64,000 bases of DNA from the NCBI GenBank assembly GCA_935421135.1, contig OW285190.1, positions 7,202,501 through 7,266,500 of the forward strand, written 5' to 3'. This document shows positions 25,801-39,475 of the stretch, one piece after another (the stretch's first letter is position 1; each line of letters opens with the position of its first letter). Source of the DNA: Bugulina stolonifera (lineage: Eukaryota; Bryozoa; Gymnolaemata; Cheilostomatida; Bugulidae). The notes below the pieces were generated by a model. That model searched no databases. It had not been told where the DNA came from and worked only from the letters and a program-made list of their open reading frames with translations. A program made the position numbers and the translations under genes.

Positions 25801-27593
25801 TTGATTTTATGCTACTTTGGATAGAAATTATATCAAATAACGAACTGTTGATGATACATTCCAAATCTCTTCAAGCTATTTAATTGTTGTAATATTACAT
25901 AAAATTATTTTGTATCTTTTTCAGAAGAAGTTGACCGACCTGAATATTTTACATTGAAAAATGAAAACTAGTTAGAATTGCTGATTAAAAATCTGGAGAG
26001 CACTTGCAGGTCGATGTGACACGTACTGCTATTAAGCTAAGCCCTATGCCGTGCGTGTCTTAATGTCACATGTAGACATTAAACTAATGTCTGAACTATA
26101 GAAATGCTTTACATAATTAGTGATTACATAAATGTAATACAGCCACACAGGGTGACAGGACAGTGCTTAATGGTCACCTTGCTCATTTTAAACTTTAGGG
26201 TCACAGACTCAAGTCCCATGCACTCCTGTCATGGAAGATGAGCTCTTCACCTTAGGGTCAGATTCTGTCGCTCATACAAGCTGAAGCTTCTGTGGTCTGT
26301 TAAATAGGCTAAATACACGACAGTTACCAAGAAAAATCAAGTTATGTTATGCACCTTACCAATCTTGCCCATACAGTCAAATTGTGTTGCGAACTCCTGT
26401 ATCTGTTCGCATGTCAATGGAATCGTAAAACTGTACCTTGTATTATTTTTTGGAAACCTCACAGGTCTTCAGGAGAAATCAAGAAAAGAAACTTGTCAAT
26501 GGGCACTCACTATTCTTGCCATTCTTGCCGGCGGTGCTAGCGCTTGAAAACGCCCAACACAAACGAACTTTGGCCGGCGGAATTGAACCCAGTTGCAATT
26601 GCGGCCAGCGACCGGTCTGACCCTCAAAACCGGACCTGTCTGGCAAACCTGCACAGAATCCTGCATGTGTGGACAAATGCTAGAGGAGATGGACCCTTGC
26701 TTCAATACCCAGTAGTCACTTAATCAATTTAGAACTGTCATAGGAGCACTGCCCGATGAATTAATAACTAGAAAATTGGCTTGGATGGGGGTTCTGGCTG
26801 CTGTCTTCTGTCTGCCCATGTACATGTACAATGTGTGCTGGGAGATTGTCATCTAAATCTGCCAACACTAGCATCATTATAGGTGCCATCGGTGGAGGTT
26901 CAGACTGGTAAACTGCACATCTTACTGGCTGATTCTGAGAATAAAACTAAATATTGATGTGTTGCGTGCTATGAAGAGTTAATAGCAATGTGTTGCCTTA
27001 TGTATCCAATCATCTTGTTCAGCAATAGATTCTCAGCCAATCAGACTGCCCCTGAGAAAGTTCATTTAATAATCGCTACTATTGATTTTGGGCCTTTAAA
27101 AGCTGACACTCCGTAGTTTTTCTTCACTGCATCCCAGACTCTGTGAGCAGATCGATAGATAGAGAGGAGCTCACTGTATCCATCTTCTGAGGAGTCACAG
27201 GCGCTGGCCAGAATGATTCTGGCACCGATTGTCTTATCTCTTCTTTCATGGCATTGTAAGTTTATCACTAGCAGAAATAGTTTACTTATTAAAAGTTTAT
27301 CAACCTTAATGCCTTTTCTTATGGCCATATTTTTTTAGAAGTAAAAGGCTGTTTGTGTTATGATATACAGTAATACTAAACGCATTGCCGCTAGCAATGA
27401 GCGGCAGTTTGAACAGCACATTATCCACTGTTGTGACTTTGGTTGAAAATTTCGTTGAAACTGCGGAGAAATATATTCATCCAACCCAACTGAATCTTTG
27501 CACATTATATACATGTACACTGTTTAATGTAAAACCTGATGTAATATAAATATTATAGTATTTGCATGTGTGTGTATTGTAATCTGCATAGTG
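22806..27593. other. Intergenic region
   Basis: This should begin with the 3' UTR of the DIPK2A-like gene. I found no supported gene. A minus-strand open stretch at 27328-27062 (88 codons, with RRDKTIGARIILASACDSSE) looks coding in composition, with an acceptor-like CTGCTAG upstream of its core, but matches nothing I know and has no partner exons in view. A GC-richer block at 26500-26690 is also unexplained. Confidence 0.3.
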
Positions 27594-30500
27594 ATGTGGG
27601 TGGAAGGGAAATCACAAGTTGAAACTTCCACCGCAGCCACAATTTCTGCAGTGTCCGAAATTCATGCGACATTCGAAGGCATTGTTGAAGATGCACTCTA
27701 TCAGGAAAAGAAAACTCTTGGGGTTAGTTTAGATAACAATCATGAGTGGGTGTGACATTGCGAGCTAGTTAGATGTCATAAGTCAGCGTGGTGTCATGAG
27801 TCAGCATCATGTCATGAGTTAGTGCGATGTCATGAGTTAGTGTGATGTCATGTGTTAGTGTGAAGTCATGAGTTGGTGTGATGCCATGAGTTAAACGTGA
27901 TGTCATGAGTCAGCATCATGTCATGAGTTAGTGCGATGTCATGAGCTAGTGCGATGTCATGAGTTAGTGCGATGTCATGAGTTAGTGTGATGTCATGAGT
28001 TAGTGTAAAGTCATGAGTTGGTGTGATGCCATGAGTTAAACGTGAAGTCATGAGTCAGCGTCATGTCACGAATCAGTGTGATGCCATGAGTTACTGCGAT
28101 GTATTGAGTTGGTGTGATGTCATGAGTTGGTGTGATGTCATGAGTTGGTGTGATGTCATGAGTTGGTGTGATGTATTGAGTTGGTGTGATGTCATGAGTT
28201 GGTGTGATGTCATGAGTTGGTGTGATGTCATGAGTTGGTGTGATGTATTGAGTTGGTGTGGTACAACGAATAACTTAGTTGTCTATAAACATTGTATTTT
28301 AGGTTTGATGCATTCATTAAACAATGTTGTTACAAGTGCTTCTACTACACTTGTATTTAGTGTACTTTGATCATTTATTCATGATCCAAAGTGATTATAT
28401 AAAAGACCATTAAGCTTTATTGTAGCAAATATTTGGAAAGGAAGTGAGGCTAGTGGTTGAGAGTGAAGATGTGGACGTATCTTTAGATGTTAAGTATATT
28501 ATTTACGTCAATGAGCGATGTCTTATTGATGGGTCAGAGAGCAAGCTCAGCGAAGGCATCATTCAAATGGTTAGTGGGGAGGGTAGTGTCGGCATTTCTG
28601 AAGTCTTCTCTCAAGCAGAGCTTCCTTGTGGACCAGGTAAGAATTACCAGTAACATTACCTCCTCAGTTCTCTTTTTTTAACGTTGCAAAACCACTTTCA
28701 CATGAATATTATATTTTTAATGCTTAGCTATTTTCTTATTAATTCTGTTTTAAACGGTGGCAATTTTCACACATATCACTGAAATACTCCATTAATTGGT
28801 TGGTGCACAAAACCGTGCACTTTGTAGGCGTAGATAAAACAGATTAAATAAATGAAGTCTAAGGCAGTTTTGTTATTTGTTGGATAAACATACCACCTCG
28901 CTTGGGTAAACAAGTTGGCAGTCTTTAGCTCTGATTTATTTCGTTGAAGCTTTCCAATGCTAGGCGCAAAAATCCTTTCTTTTGTTTTTTGTACTTTTGA
29001 ATATTATGCTTACGACTCCAGCATTTAAAATGTTTGTTTGTAGAGGATAAGAATTTACAAGTTACATGAATTGTATTTATCGTTATGATAATTATGGCGT
29101 TTTTGCAGTTTGCTTGTTTGGCAATATTTTGGACATGGATACCAACATTGCTAAAGGAAAGGCTAGAGCAACAGCTCTCAACTTTTGTGATACTGATGGA
29201 ATTGACATTGAACTGGTACATCCACCAGCAGCTGTGAAGAAAACATTTCATGTCACTTTCAACAAGAGTTTAGTTGCTCTGATACCACCTCTGAAAGTAA
29301 GTAAACTTTAATAAATTCCTAGCGAGTCTTGATGCACTTAATATCCTGCTTCCTGTGAGACACATTAGCTACACTTTCCAGCTGACTGAGATTTGCTCAG
29401 TTTATTGTACACATTATGCACTGATATCTAAAAATCCACTCATGTCTAGTATCGTTCTTCCTAAGTAAATGCAGACAAGTAAAATTTTACTTATAATTAG
29501 AATATCCCCGTGCAACAACTCAACTAATGATATTGATATTGCTAGTGCATAAATAGTCACACGTCTACTGTATATTCACATACTACTATGGTTCTAATGT
29601 AAATTTTAACTTTCGGCAGAAGGTGTCAGTAAAGAATCTAGCAAAGAGTGTTGCAATGCCAGCAAGAAGTAAAGATATGAAACAATCAGTGGCTGTGATT
29701 CTTAGAACAACTCCTATTACTCACCATGGTGTGTATTTGTATTCTATAATAACCTACAATTGTATGCTTGCGTATCTACTGGTGTCGCTACTACTAAATA
29801 TATAATCTCGCTTTGATTTTTATTGCAGATATCGTAGTTAAAGTAGATCAACAAGTCTCCAGGCTCTCTAGACTAGGAAGGAGGTTTGAAGACGAAGATA
29901 TTGATGATGGAGGGTTTGTACAGTCTACTTTCCATCTTATCTACTTCAATCACAATTAGATTGCTGCAATAATTATATTTCATCAATTTTATTCCATTGG
30001 TTCTGTGCATAAACAGTAAAACTATTATTTTACAATTTTACATTACTATATACTGTACATGTCTATAGAATAGGCCTACAATATGTACATGTGCATGTAC
30101 ATGCAGTGCATGTATTTACAGGTAAAATTACATTTACTAACAACTGAATTGTCAGCATGTTTAACTATATCTGTAATATACGAAATGTCCTTACAGGAAT
30201 GATGAGAGAAACTATGGAGAGAAGAGCCACAGGTACTCTGAAGATAATGAGACATCCATCGTAAAAGAAATGTTCATGGAATGGTACACAGATATGCTCA
30301 GCTCCAACGTGAAGACTGAAGACATACCTGACTGCTTCAACTATGGTCTGATGTACAATGACACCGTCTTGGCCGACATTGTGTTTGATGGTTTGTAATT
30401 TAATTGCCAATATTGAGCAAATGTGATTGATTGATTGTGATTGATGGTTTGTAATTTAATTGCCAATATTGAGCAAATGTGATTGATAGACTGCATGGTC

Positions 30501-33500
30501 CTGATATTGGTTCTGCACAAACGGTAGTGGCACCAAAGGTGAATTGATGCAAAGTTATATATTATGTTAGTGCTGCACGGTGCTTCGTTATCATTCAGGT
30601 TTTTTGAAAAATCAGCAACAATATACTGATTGCAAGTACAAACCGAAATTTCCCAGCACTAATATACATGTATGTGTCAAGTATAGATGCATTATATGGC
30701 CATAATAACTACATGTATATTAAACTGATATATTGTTAGAAGTCATCTCACCAGGAGAAAAGGTTCTCGTCGACCTATCCAAAGTTAGTTTAGCGAAGGC
30801 TCATAAAGTGCTCTGCTCAGAAGAGAGATTGCAAGGTACGAGATCATAAAACTTTCGAGTTTAGGGGTTTGTTAAATAGTGGATTTACTAGATGCTGACT
30901 TGTTTGGAGATTGCACAGCGTACCACATCCATGATAGACCAGCCCAACCCCTTTACTTCAACTTAAGTTGTAATGATAAAATAAAATAATTAGCCCCTTC
31001 CCCAAACCTACCTCTCCCCTCGCCGTTACTCTCATTCTCTCTCACTAGAACCTCTACCATTTTCACTCTATATCTGCTGTAGATATGGGAGGAAGACAAG
31101 GGAATGCATCAATCATAGTCCTGTTTGATCCTCTGAGACTCAATAAAGATGTCAATCTCTGTAATAACTACATAAACATCAACATAAGTTATACATGTGA
31201 AACCATGGACTCTGTTAGCTTCCAGCTAGGTATGCACACATTAGTATACCCAGTAGACTCTTCTACAATAGAACAATCAAGCTGTGGATGTTTATGTAAT
31301 GTGGCATGTGTATTATTGTGCAGATAGCAAGACGTGCGATCTAGAAGTTAATCCACTGTCTAATGGCCACAGCGCTACACTCCTGGTGAACGGCAGATCA
31401 AAAGTTTACTTTACAGACGGAGGAATGGTAGAAGCAGGCGTCAACCAATCATTCAGGTCATACCTAAAAGTGAGTTGATTGGTTGATTAGTTGGCAATGT
31501 ACTAGACTGAACAAACATCTGCAGGTATTATCTAATAGGTGTTGGTGGCTGAGTAGTATAGCACTAGTCACTCAGATCTTGCAGCAATGACACAAGTTAT
31601 CTGCAATGATGTGGGTTTGAGTCCCGCCAATGACCTGAAGGTTTACGTCTTTTGTCCTGAAAAAGGTTTTCCCTCCGTGCCAAATCAGACTATACTAATA
31701 TTCAACTCTAGGAACCGTGGTAGCCCCTAGAGTAGCTCTGCTATTGGGTAGCCACATTAAAGAATTGTGTTTGGCACCACGGATATAATTATAATAATTA
31801 TTATTATTATTATGTCTGCATATAGCCATGCTATGTTTGTTTGTGCATGGTGTTTTATGTGTATGCTTATAGGTATTTTATTAGGCGAGTGAGCAGCACA
31901 GATTAAACATCTTAGTGGAACGATACCAAAAAGAATCTAACGAGTCTCCTGAACTGTGTGAAGAAGCGTCGAAGTATGAAAGCGCAAGAGAATGGCGGCT
32001 GGTAAAGCAAACACTGGTAAGACATAGAATCTCTGACAGTTAATATAATAGAGTCATATAATAACAATAACAGAAAGAATTATCCTGTTTGCTAAGTATT
32101 AGATATAGTTAAAATTGCTCAATTTCCAGCGTTTTATGACCAGAAGAGACCGAATTAGGAGAGGAGTAAGTTCTAAAACCCGTACTGGGAAAGCTGGCAG
32201 ATTAACCACATCTGATGGTATCACTGATTCACTCAAACAGTTAGATGGACCACGAACCCAACAGACCCATACTGAGAAAGCTGATGGATCAACCACCCCG
32301 GATGGCATCAGTGTTGACAGCGATGGCAGTGAAAAGAGTGATGAGGTAACAGAATTGATTTCAAAGAGGCTATTTAGTATCCTACAGAAAATACTTGAGA
32401 AAGGAAAACACGTCAACGAGAATCAGACCCTTATCCATGAATGGATCTGTGAAGCAGCCAACTTGGAATTGATGGTATGTATACTGCAATATATTTATTG
32501 GTGTCAATTTACAATGATAGTATACTTTTATAACTACTCAGCACAGCATGTAGGCCCTACATATAACATGACACTTGGCTGACATGAATAATATACAATC
32601 CTGATTGGCTGAAATGATATAAATCCCTGCTCCATTGAAATAATATAAATTTCTGATTGGTTGAAGTAATGTACAACCCTGATTGGCTGATATAAATAAT
32701 ATACAACTCTGATTGGTTGACATAAATACTATACACTCCCTGATTGCTCGTTTAGTGACATACAGGTAAATAATGCACAATGCATGGTTAATGACTTAAA
32801 TTTCTTATCTTCAGGTGGATAATTGGAGATCCGAGGAGTCTAATGACTTTAACCTGTTGTACGGACATGTCAAAACTAAACTACGGAAACTTGAAAAAAG
32901 ATGTAAGAGAGTTCACTTTCATTAATTCTGTAAGGTTCTTATTCTACTTTGGTACAAGTAAAGTCTGGGACTTTAGTGTAGGTAACGTCTGGCCTGATTG
33001 AACATTGTGAATATTAGTAGTGCAGCAATGCTAAACTTATAGATGTATTATATATACCTATTTTGTGTTTGAATAGTTTCTAAAGAACAGGGTAGTTTGG
33101 AGTGTGGAGACCATAGAGAACTCCATGGCGCTATAGTAGAGTCTATACTTGAAAGAAGCAAGTATCCGGGTCAATTTTGGAGGCAGCTGCAATATTTGTA
33201 TCTACAGGTATGCATAAAGAACATATATAATGTGAAGCAAAGTAAATGTACTACGTTTGATAGATGTATGCTATACAATGTGCATGCGGATATGTACTGA
33301 ATATATAATTGTGTATGTGAACCCCATAAGGATGTGTAATGTACACTTCTAGTAGTTTGGGTATTATTTAATCAGCGATATGAGGACTACATCAATGGAG
33401 AGACTGGAGAGGGTGATACTGAGGATAACAGGGCCGAAGGTGGAGAACAGAACTGCTCTGGTCCAAGAGGAGATTCCTCTGACCAGTTTCTGAAGAATAA

Positions 33501-36380
33501 GGTAGTTTATCTTCTAACATAACCATACGTACACCAGTTGACTACATATGTGTCATACTGGTTGGCTATGTGCCATACTGGTTAGCTATGTGCCATATTG
33601 GTTAACTATGTGCCATACTGGTTAGCTATGTGTCATACTGGTTAGCTATGTGTTATACTGGTTAGCTATGTGTCATACTGGTTAGCTATGTGTCATACTG
33701 GTTAGCTATGTGTCATACTGGTTAGCTATGTGTCATACTGGTTAGCTATGTGTTATACTGGTTAGCTATGTGTCATACTGGTCACCTATGAGGTGTACCA
33801 GTGTACCCTTCAGCAATGGATTATATTGGTTAGCTACAATATGCTATTTCAATAGCTAATGAGGTTGATGGTGGAAGCAGCCCATGCAAAGATAGGACAG
33901 AGGAATTTGTTTTCTTTAACAAAGAGAACATGTGGAGTCAGAATCTTGCAACAAGTTCTTGCCCGTCAGGGAGGCTACTACATGAACGATGACATCACTT
34001 CCTTGGCAAACAAGATACCTTCTTCAGCAGATGTGTATGCCTATCGTGAGTAGTTGCTCTCTACATGTAGATGAAAATACTCGCATATTACCAGCTCATG
34101 TTCCATATTTACATGTGCATGCATACATCACACTTATTTATGAACAATAATATGACTGTAGACTACTGACATGGCCGTAACTATCTAGGCGGCTCAGGCG
34201 GCCCTAGCCGCCTGAACTTTTTGTTCAAAGAAGAAAAAGTTAAGCTAATATCGGAAGGCATAGATACCGTGCCCCACATGAAATAAACATACTCTAATGA
34301 AAATGATGCTACTATGTGTATAATTATATTGATGGCTAATTTTCGCGTGAAGCCACTGCTGGTTTGATAGCGTAATTGGTAGCGTGCTTGGTCTTCATGC
34401 ATAGAGACACGAGTTCGAATCCCACTGTAGGACAATCTTTTTTCATTTTAGTAATTCACTCAATTTGTTAGCTATACAGTGACAATACTAATCTCATCTG
34501 TAAGATATGATCACTGCATCTGTAATTCTGTATTCAACAATAGGAAATGCCCTAAGATTGCATGCACAGTGTTCCCACCCATCTCATTTGTTCTCCATCT
34601 CTACCCATCAACTAAATTTGCACTATTCCCCCTCTTATTAATGTGTGTACATTTTTAGGCCTAAGTCATGTAATGATGTAAAGGACTACAATAGTATACG
34701 TCATGGCCAAGCCAAACAGAAAAGCACTATTTTGCAGTATACTAATTTGAAGTTTACTATTTGCAGATTACTATGCAACATTTTGTACTTTTGTACCATC
34801 ACAGTCATATAGCTCAAATATGCATCAAAATGGCCGTTTTTGAGTGAATTTTCAAAAACTTTCTTGTGGGAGGTGGCCCACCCTCCTTCTTCCCCCATCC
34901 TGCACGCACCCTCCCCACACCGCTACTGTTAGCCAGTCCAATTTTGGCCGCCTCAACCTTTTCAGGAAAGTTACCCCCCTGTACTGTATTTATCTAGGCA
35001 AGAAATACTTGGCACATCTGAACTCTATTCTGGAAGAGGAAGCAGATGTTGAGGTAATTCTTCTGTTCTTTAATGATTTTTATTTGAGAGGTGAGAGTTT
35101 TCATCCCCTAAAAGACCGTCCTTATACATGTACATGTATATCCACCCTTTACATATACTAAAGACGCTGACCCAAGATCAATGCAGAAACTGAGATTTTA
35201 ATGTAATTTCGAATGGCCTTTCTATTGGGTTTAAGGGATTTTGGTATCAAAACCACATCTTTGTGTTTCATTCAGCAGATGTGACAATTTTCATATTGAT
35301 TTTTATGATGGGCGTTAGCATAGCCTCAGTATCTATATACCTCACAAAATTGGTATGGGTGCCTTACCCACCTCGTCCAAAGTGCTATCATGGAACCGAG
35401 ACTGACATAAGATTTTTGAGCTAGTATATACTATGTACAATATAGTTGCACAGCTGTCCATGTAGCCTCAGTGCTGCAGTATGATGCAATGCTTATAGAT
35501 GGAGACCATTAAACGGACTATGGAGATAAGAATGAAAGGAGAAAATGCCAGATGTGGAAACAGAACGAATGAGTACAGAGTGGAAAATGGCTACCCTGTA
35601 TATTGGAAGTGTATGTACTAATCTAAAGTAGCTGAGCTGTTAGTATGCATGCAATGACTGTATAATACTGCAGATACGTTGCACATACAGTGTAATGTAC
35701 ATTTGCGTTACACCAATAGTTGATTGGCGATATTATTTGTACCAGCAACCAATGAAATTTTAGTGGAGAAAGGTGTGGCATATCGAGGGGTTTCCGATAT
35801 CTTCAGCACCAAATTCGGCTCGGTGAGCGATAGGCATAGAGTGCTGTGGAAACCAATGGCAACTTGTTTCTGTTCTAACTGTAATGAGAGTGGCAAGAAT
35901 ATGAGTTCAAGGTAAGCAGCTAGTGCTGTATTATGCTGTAGTGCTTGGTAGTGACGCACTTAGTCAATGGATCTGCATGGTTTTATCACCATCTATTTAA
36001 TAGTCCGATATACTGTAGCGAGGAACAAAGATGAAAACCTCCAGGTCATTGGCGGGATTCGAACCCATGTTCTTGCAGATAACTTATGTCATTGCTGCAA
36101 GACCAGAGTGACTAGTGCTAGACCACCTGGCCACCAATACCTGAATCTCTACTGGTTGAATAATTATTGTTGAAGGAGAGGGGTACTTAAAGTTGATTAT
36201 CTCATATCCAGGTTTACAATATGCATACAGCACTTGGTGATGGTTTTCCACATGCACATGTCACACACTTAGTGATGCTTACTTCACTTGCTATATTTTA
36301 TTATTGTATCTTTCATTGTTTTTAATCATTTCAGTCTTCCCGAATCAGCTATTTCGAAGAAGAAGAAGAAGGAAGACTAA
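27594..36380 (+). CDS. Unrecognised multi-exon gene, at least 19 exons
   Basis: Exons: 27594-27722, 28426-28636, 29109-29296, 29620-29728, 29829-29913, 30197-30390, 30740-30835, 31083-31229, 31324-31469, 31885-32016, 32130-32474, 32815-32902, 33077-33207, 33376-33501, 33856-34045, 34998-35053, 35499-35610, 35746-35911 and 36335-36380. Every intron is GT-AG and every phase joins, giving about 898 residues from the first in-frame ATG at 27594; further 5' exons are possible. The first half (exons 2-9) is beta-rich in appearance (FGKEVRLVVESEDVDV, ISPGEKVLVDL, NISYTCETMDSV), like repeated Ig-fold domains. Exons 10-12 are charged and helical. Exon 18 has a CxCxxC group (CFCSNC), and the end is basic (SKKKKKED). 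No signal peptide or membrane segment is evident. I do not know the family and assign no function. Confidence 0.7.
27770..28262. repeat. 18-bp minisatellite in intron 1 of the 19-exon gene
   Basis: Unit like GTGATGTCATGAGTTAGT, about 27 copies, in two blocks: a variable one (27770-28090) with GTTAGT/GTCAGC variants and a homogeneous one (28100-28262) with GAGTTGGT units. The period is a multiple of three, so it opens false frames on both strands. Confidence 0.9.
30387..30486. repeat. 56-bp tandem duplication covering a splice donor
   Basis: The sequence starting GATGGTTTGTAATTTAATTG at 30387 recurs at 30443. The first copy begins in the last bases of exon 6, so the exon end and its donor (GATG|GTTTGT) are repeated 56 bp downstream. 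Confidence 0.85.
31540..31815 (+). mobile_element. tRNA-derived SINE
   Basis: The head has a pol III A-box-like GGCTGAGTAGTATAGCACTA and a B-box-like GGGTTTGAGTCCC about 60 bp on, followed by a body and an AT-rich tail (ATTATT repeats to about 31815). It lies in intron 9 of the 19-exon gene. The head matches the minus-strand piece at 36035-36136. Confidence 0.7.
32578..32755. repeat. Degenerate ~30-bp tandem repeat
   Basis: Six diverged units sharing AATATACAA and CTGATTGGCTGA, in intron 11 of the 19-exon gene. Confidence 0.75.
33535..33790. repeat. 20-bp minisatellite in intron 14 of the 19-exon gene
   Basis: Unit TATGTGTCATACTGGTTAGC, about 12 copies, nearly identical in the middle and diverging at both ends. 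Confidence 0.9.
34195..34975. repeat. Possible inserted element containing a tRNA-like head
   Basis: This part of intron 15 is bounded by GC-rich GGCGGCTCAGGCGGCC-type sequence on the left and GGCCGCCTCAACC on the right, in an otherwise AT-rich intron. At 34365-34440 it holds an A-box-like TAGCGTAATTGGTAGC and a B-box GAGTTCGAATCCC. Some tRNA arms pair only poorly, so I read that part as a SINE head, not a tRNA gene. The element borders are uncertain. Confidence 0.4.
36035..36136 (-). mobile_element. tRNA-derived SINE fragment
   Basis: On the minus strand it reads GGTCTAGCACTAGTCACTC (A-box side) to GGGTTCGAATCCCGCC (B-box), the same head as the SINE at 31540. The 3' body is missing. It lies in the last intron of the 19-exon gene. 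Confidence 0.7.
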
Positions 36381-37492
36381 CACCATGACCAATAACTGCC
36401 AATGTGTGCAAACAACAGGCCACAGTCAACACGACAATCTGCAGCAATAACAAACATCACAACCAACAAATGCATGAAACTCAACTCAACAATAATTGCA
36501 GCCAACAAAACAGACCAGTATGATCAACAAGCTGCAGATAACACTTTACACTACCATGTACTAGATGAAGCTGCAGCACAATTGGCTATTTTTACAACGT
36601 CGTGTTACAGAGTCACATTGAAGTATATTATTGTAGATGTCGTACCCTTGCAGGACCTACATACTAGGTCCTTTATTTAATAGGTCGCAGCAGAATAACT
36701 GATATTGTATTATTTACTGATTTAACATGGTATGATAGACGGCACTAGCTAGCGCGCACTATTCACGTCCCCGGTGCATGATCTCTGTTAACGAGTGAGC
36801 CGGCCACACCTAGTTAAGTGTGTCAAAAGCAACCTGTTATCATGCCAAGTACATGAAAACTTAGTACATGTCTACCGCAAACTGGATTTAATGAGCTACT
36901 TGTGTACTGAGATCCTTGGATGTCAATGGTGAACGTATTGTAAGGGTGTTGTAACTTACAACATGCAGTTGAAATAAAGTTTAACTTTACATGTTGTAAT
37001 AACTGACAACTAGTTTCATTACAGAGTCTACTAAACATACCTATTGATGGATGCAATGGTGCCTCCATACCCTTGAATTCTGGTAGTTATTGCATGATTT
37101 GAGACAGTTGAATGTAGCACATAAACATAAAGTATACGATAGGACCATTGCATGTAAAAACACAACCAGAAATGCATATCACTTGGTCTATAATACTACA
37201 CTTTAAACAGTTCCATGCTACACTGTGAGCAGTTCTATACTACATTGTAAACAGTTCTACATAATATATGCTACACTGTAAACAGTTATTTTTTATCTGG
37301 CAATATTTTCATGGAACAACCACAATGTACAATGTAAATAATACATCCTTGGACCAGGATTAAACCAAGTAGCTAGAGGTTAATGTGGTTTTGTCAACCT
37401 CCAGTGAGCAACAGGTGACTTCAGGTGCCTGACTATCTCAATCTAGGTTAACATGTAGCATTCTACATGTATGTCCATTTCCTCATTCCATG
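36381..37492. other. Intergenic region
   Basis: Probable 3' UTR of the 19-exon gene followed by sequence in which I recognise nothing. It ends where the segmental duplication begins. Confidence 0.4.
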
Positions 37493-38479
37493 GAAAGGAT
37501 TGAAGGTCATCAACACTCTTTATTATTCATATTAAAACGAAAGACCCAGTACAATAATATATTCACACATGTTGCTGTTTAGACCCAAGTTGATCAAATT
37601 CACAGAACTTCTTGAAGTCAAAATCTAAATTTCTGAAAATTATGATTAATTTATTTATTAAACACATAATTTAACATAGTGTCATTGGTATTAGAATGAT
37701 AACATTAGTTTAGTCTGGTCTCAGATGGCCATTCATTATTAGTTGCCATTGATCATATTTCTCAGAAAGAAATCTCACAGAAAATGAAGGAACTTCTCGC
37801 TTTCCCCAGCTTTTGCAATGGTGCAAAATCAGTAGTTGAATAATAACTGGGATGATTTCCCTTTAAAGCTCGTATAACTGCTGGAAAGCAAAGTGGAGTA
37901 AAATAAGATCCCATCCCCAATCCAAATAGTATTTCAGTAAGAGAACAGCTCAAATTCATTTTCTAACATGCTAACAATATGAATGGGGAATGCAAGGCGT
38001 GCATATGCATATACATACATACAACGTAACTTGTTTGTTGGAAAGTCATTGTACTAGTACTCGACTTACAAAAGTATCTCAATGTGAAATTTTACAAGAC
38101 ATTAGCAACGAAGAGAAACACAATGTAAATGTAAGTATATTATACATGTATAATGACTGTTTCAAACCAAAAACTGCTATCTGGTAAATATGCAACACAA
38201 AGCAGACAAGAGGCCCAGCTCACTGTAGCTAGCTGTGGAATGAGCAGGTAAAATAATTTGTCACATGGCAAATAAGCCTTGCCAATTACATTCACAATCC
38301 ATCAATATAACCTATTTTATCATTAGATGACCGGCAAAGTTTTGAATTTAGATGCTGTATGTTATAATAAACAATTACGTAGTTACAAAATTACTAGATG
38401 CTTCTAGTAAAGTACGTTGTATATACATGTAAATGTAATTGTATACTGTCACAGTTGTAACAGTTACATACACGTAATT

Positions 38480-39475
38480 AAATGCTAGTACTGTGCTCCA
38501 GAGTTACTAGATAGTAAGGTATACACTGTTACAGATACAATAGCTACAGAGTTACTATATAGTAAGGTATATATTGTTGCAGATACAATAGTTACAGAGT
38601 TACTAGATAGTAGGGTATACACTGTTACATATACAATAGCTACAGAGTTACTAGATAGTAAGGTATATACTGTTACAGATACAACAGCTACAGAGTTACT
38701 ATACAGTAAGGTATATACTGTTACAGTTACAATAGTTACAGAGTTACTAGATAGTAAGGTATATACTGTTACAGATATTATAATAGTTACAGAGTTACTA
38801 AATAGTAAGGTATATACTGTTACAGATACAATAGTTACAGAGTTACTAGATAGTAAGGTATATACTGTCACAGATACAATAGTTACAGAGTTACTATATA
38901 GTAAGGTATATACTGTTACAGATACAATAGTTACAGAGTTACTAGATAGTAAGGTATATACTGTTACAGATACAATAGTTACAGAGTTATTATATAGTAA
39001 GGTATATACTGTTACAGATACAATAGTTACAGAGTTATTATATAGTAAGGTATATACTGTTACAGTTACAATAGTTACAGAGTTACTAGATAGTAAGGTA
39101 TATACTGTTACAGATACAATAGTTACAGAGTTATTATATAGTAAGGTATATACTGTTACAGATACAATAGTTACAGAGTTATTATATAGTAAGGTATATA
39201 CTGTTAGAGTTACAATAGCTACAGAGTTACTATATAGTAAGGTATATACTGTTACAGTTACAATAGTTACAGAGTTACTATATAGTAAGGTATATACTGT
39301 TACAGTTAAAATAGTTACAGAGTTACTATATATAGTAAGGTATATACTGTTACAGTTACAATAGTTACAGAGTTACTAGATAGTAAGGTATATACTGTTA
39401 CAGATACAATAGTTACAGGGTTACTATATAGTAAGGTGTACACTGTTACAGTTATAATAGTTACAGAGTTACTAT
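38480..39475. repeat. 48-bp minisatellite, copy A (main block)
   Basis: About 20 copies of a 48-bp unit containing ACAGAGTTACTA, AGTAAGGTATATACTGTTAC and AGATACAATAGTT. A short continuation lies at 40708-40808 beyond a Penelope-like insertion, so the array was once continuous and ended about 35 bp from the receptor stop codon. Long open frames across it on either strand follow from 48 being a multiple of three. Confidence 0.95.

Noticed and set aside
27770..28262. CRISPR-like regular repeats
   Set aside because: Units are directly tandem with no unique spacers, in an animal intron.
27866..28370. Repetitive frames of 61 and 106 codons
   Set aside because: They read through the 18-bp minisatellite.
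34365..34440. Functional tRNA gene
   Set aside because: A- and B-box words are present but the anticodon and T arms pair poorly and the acceptor ends do not match.
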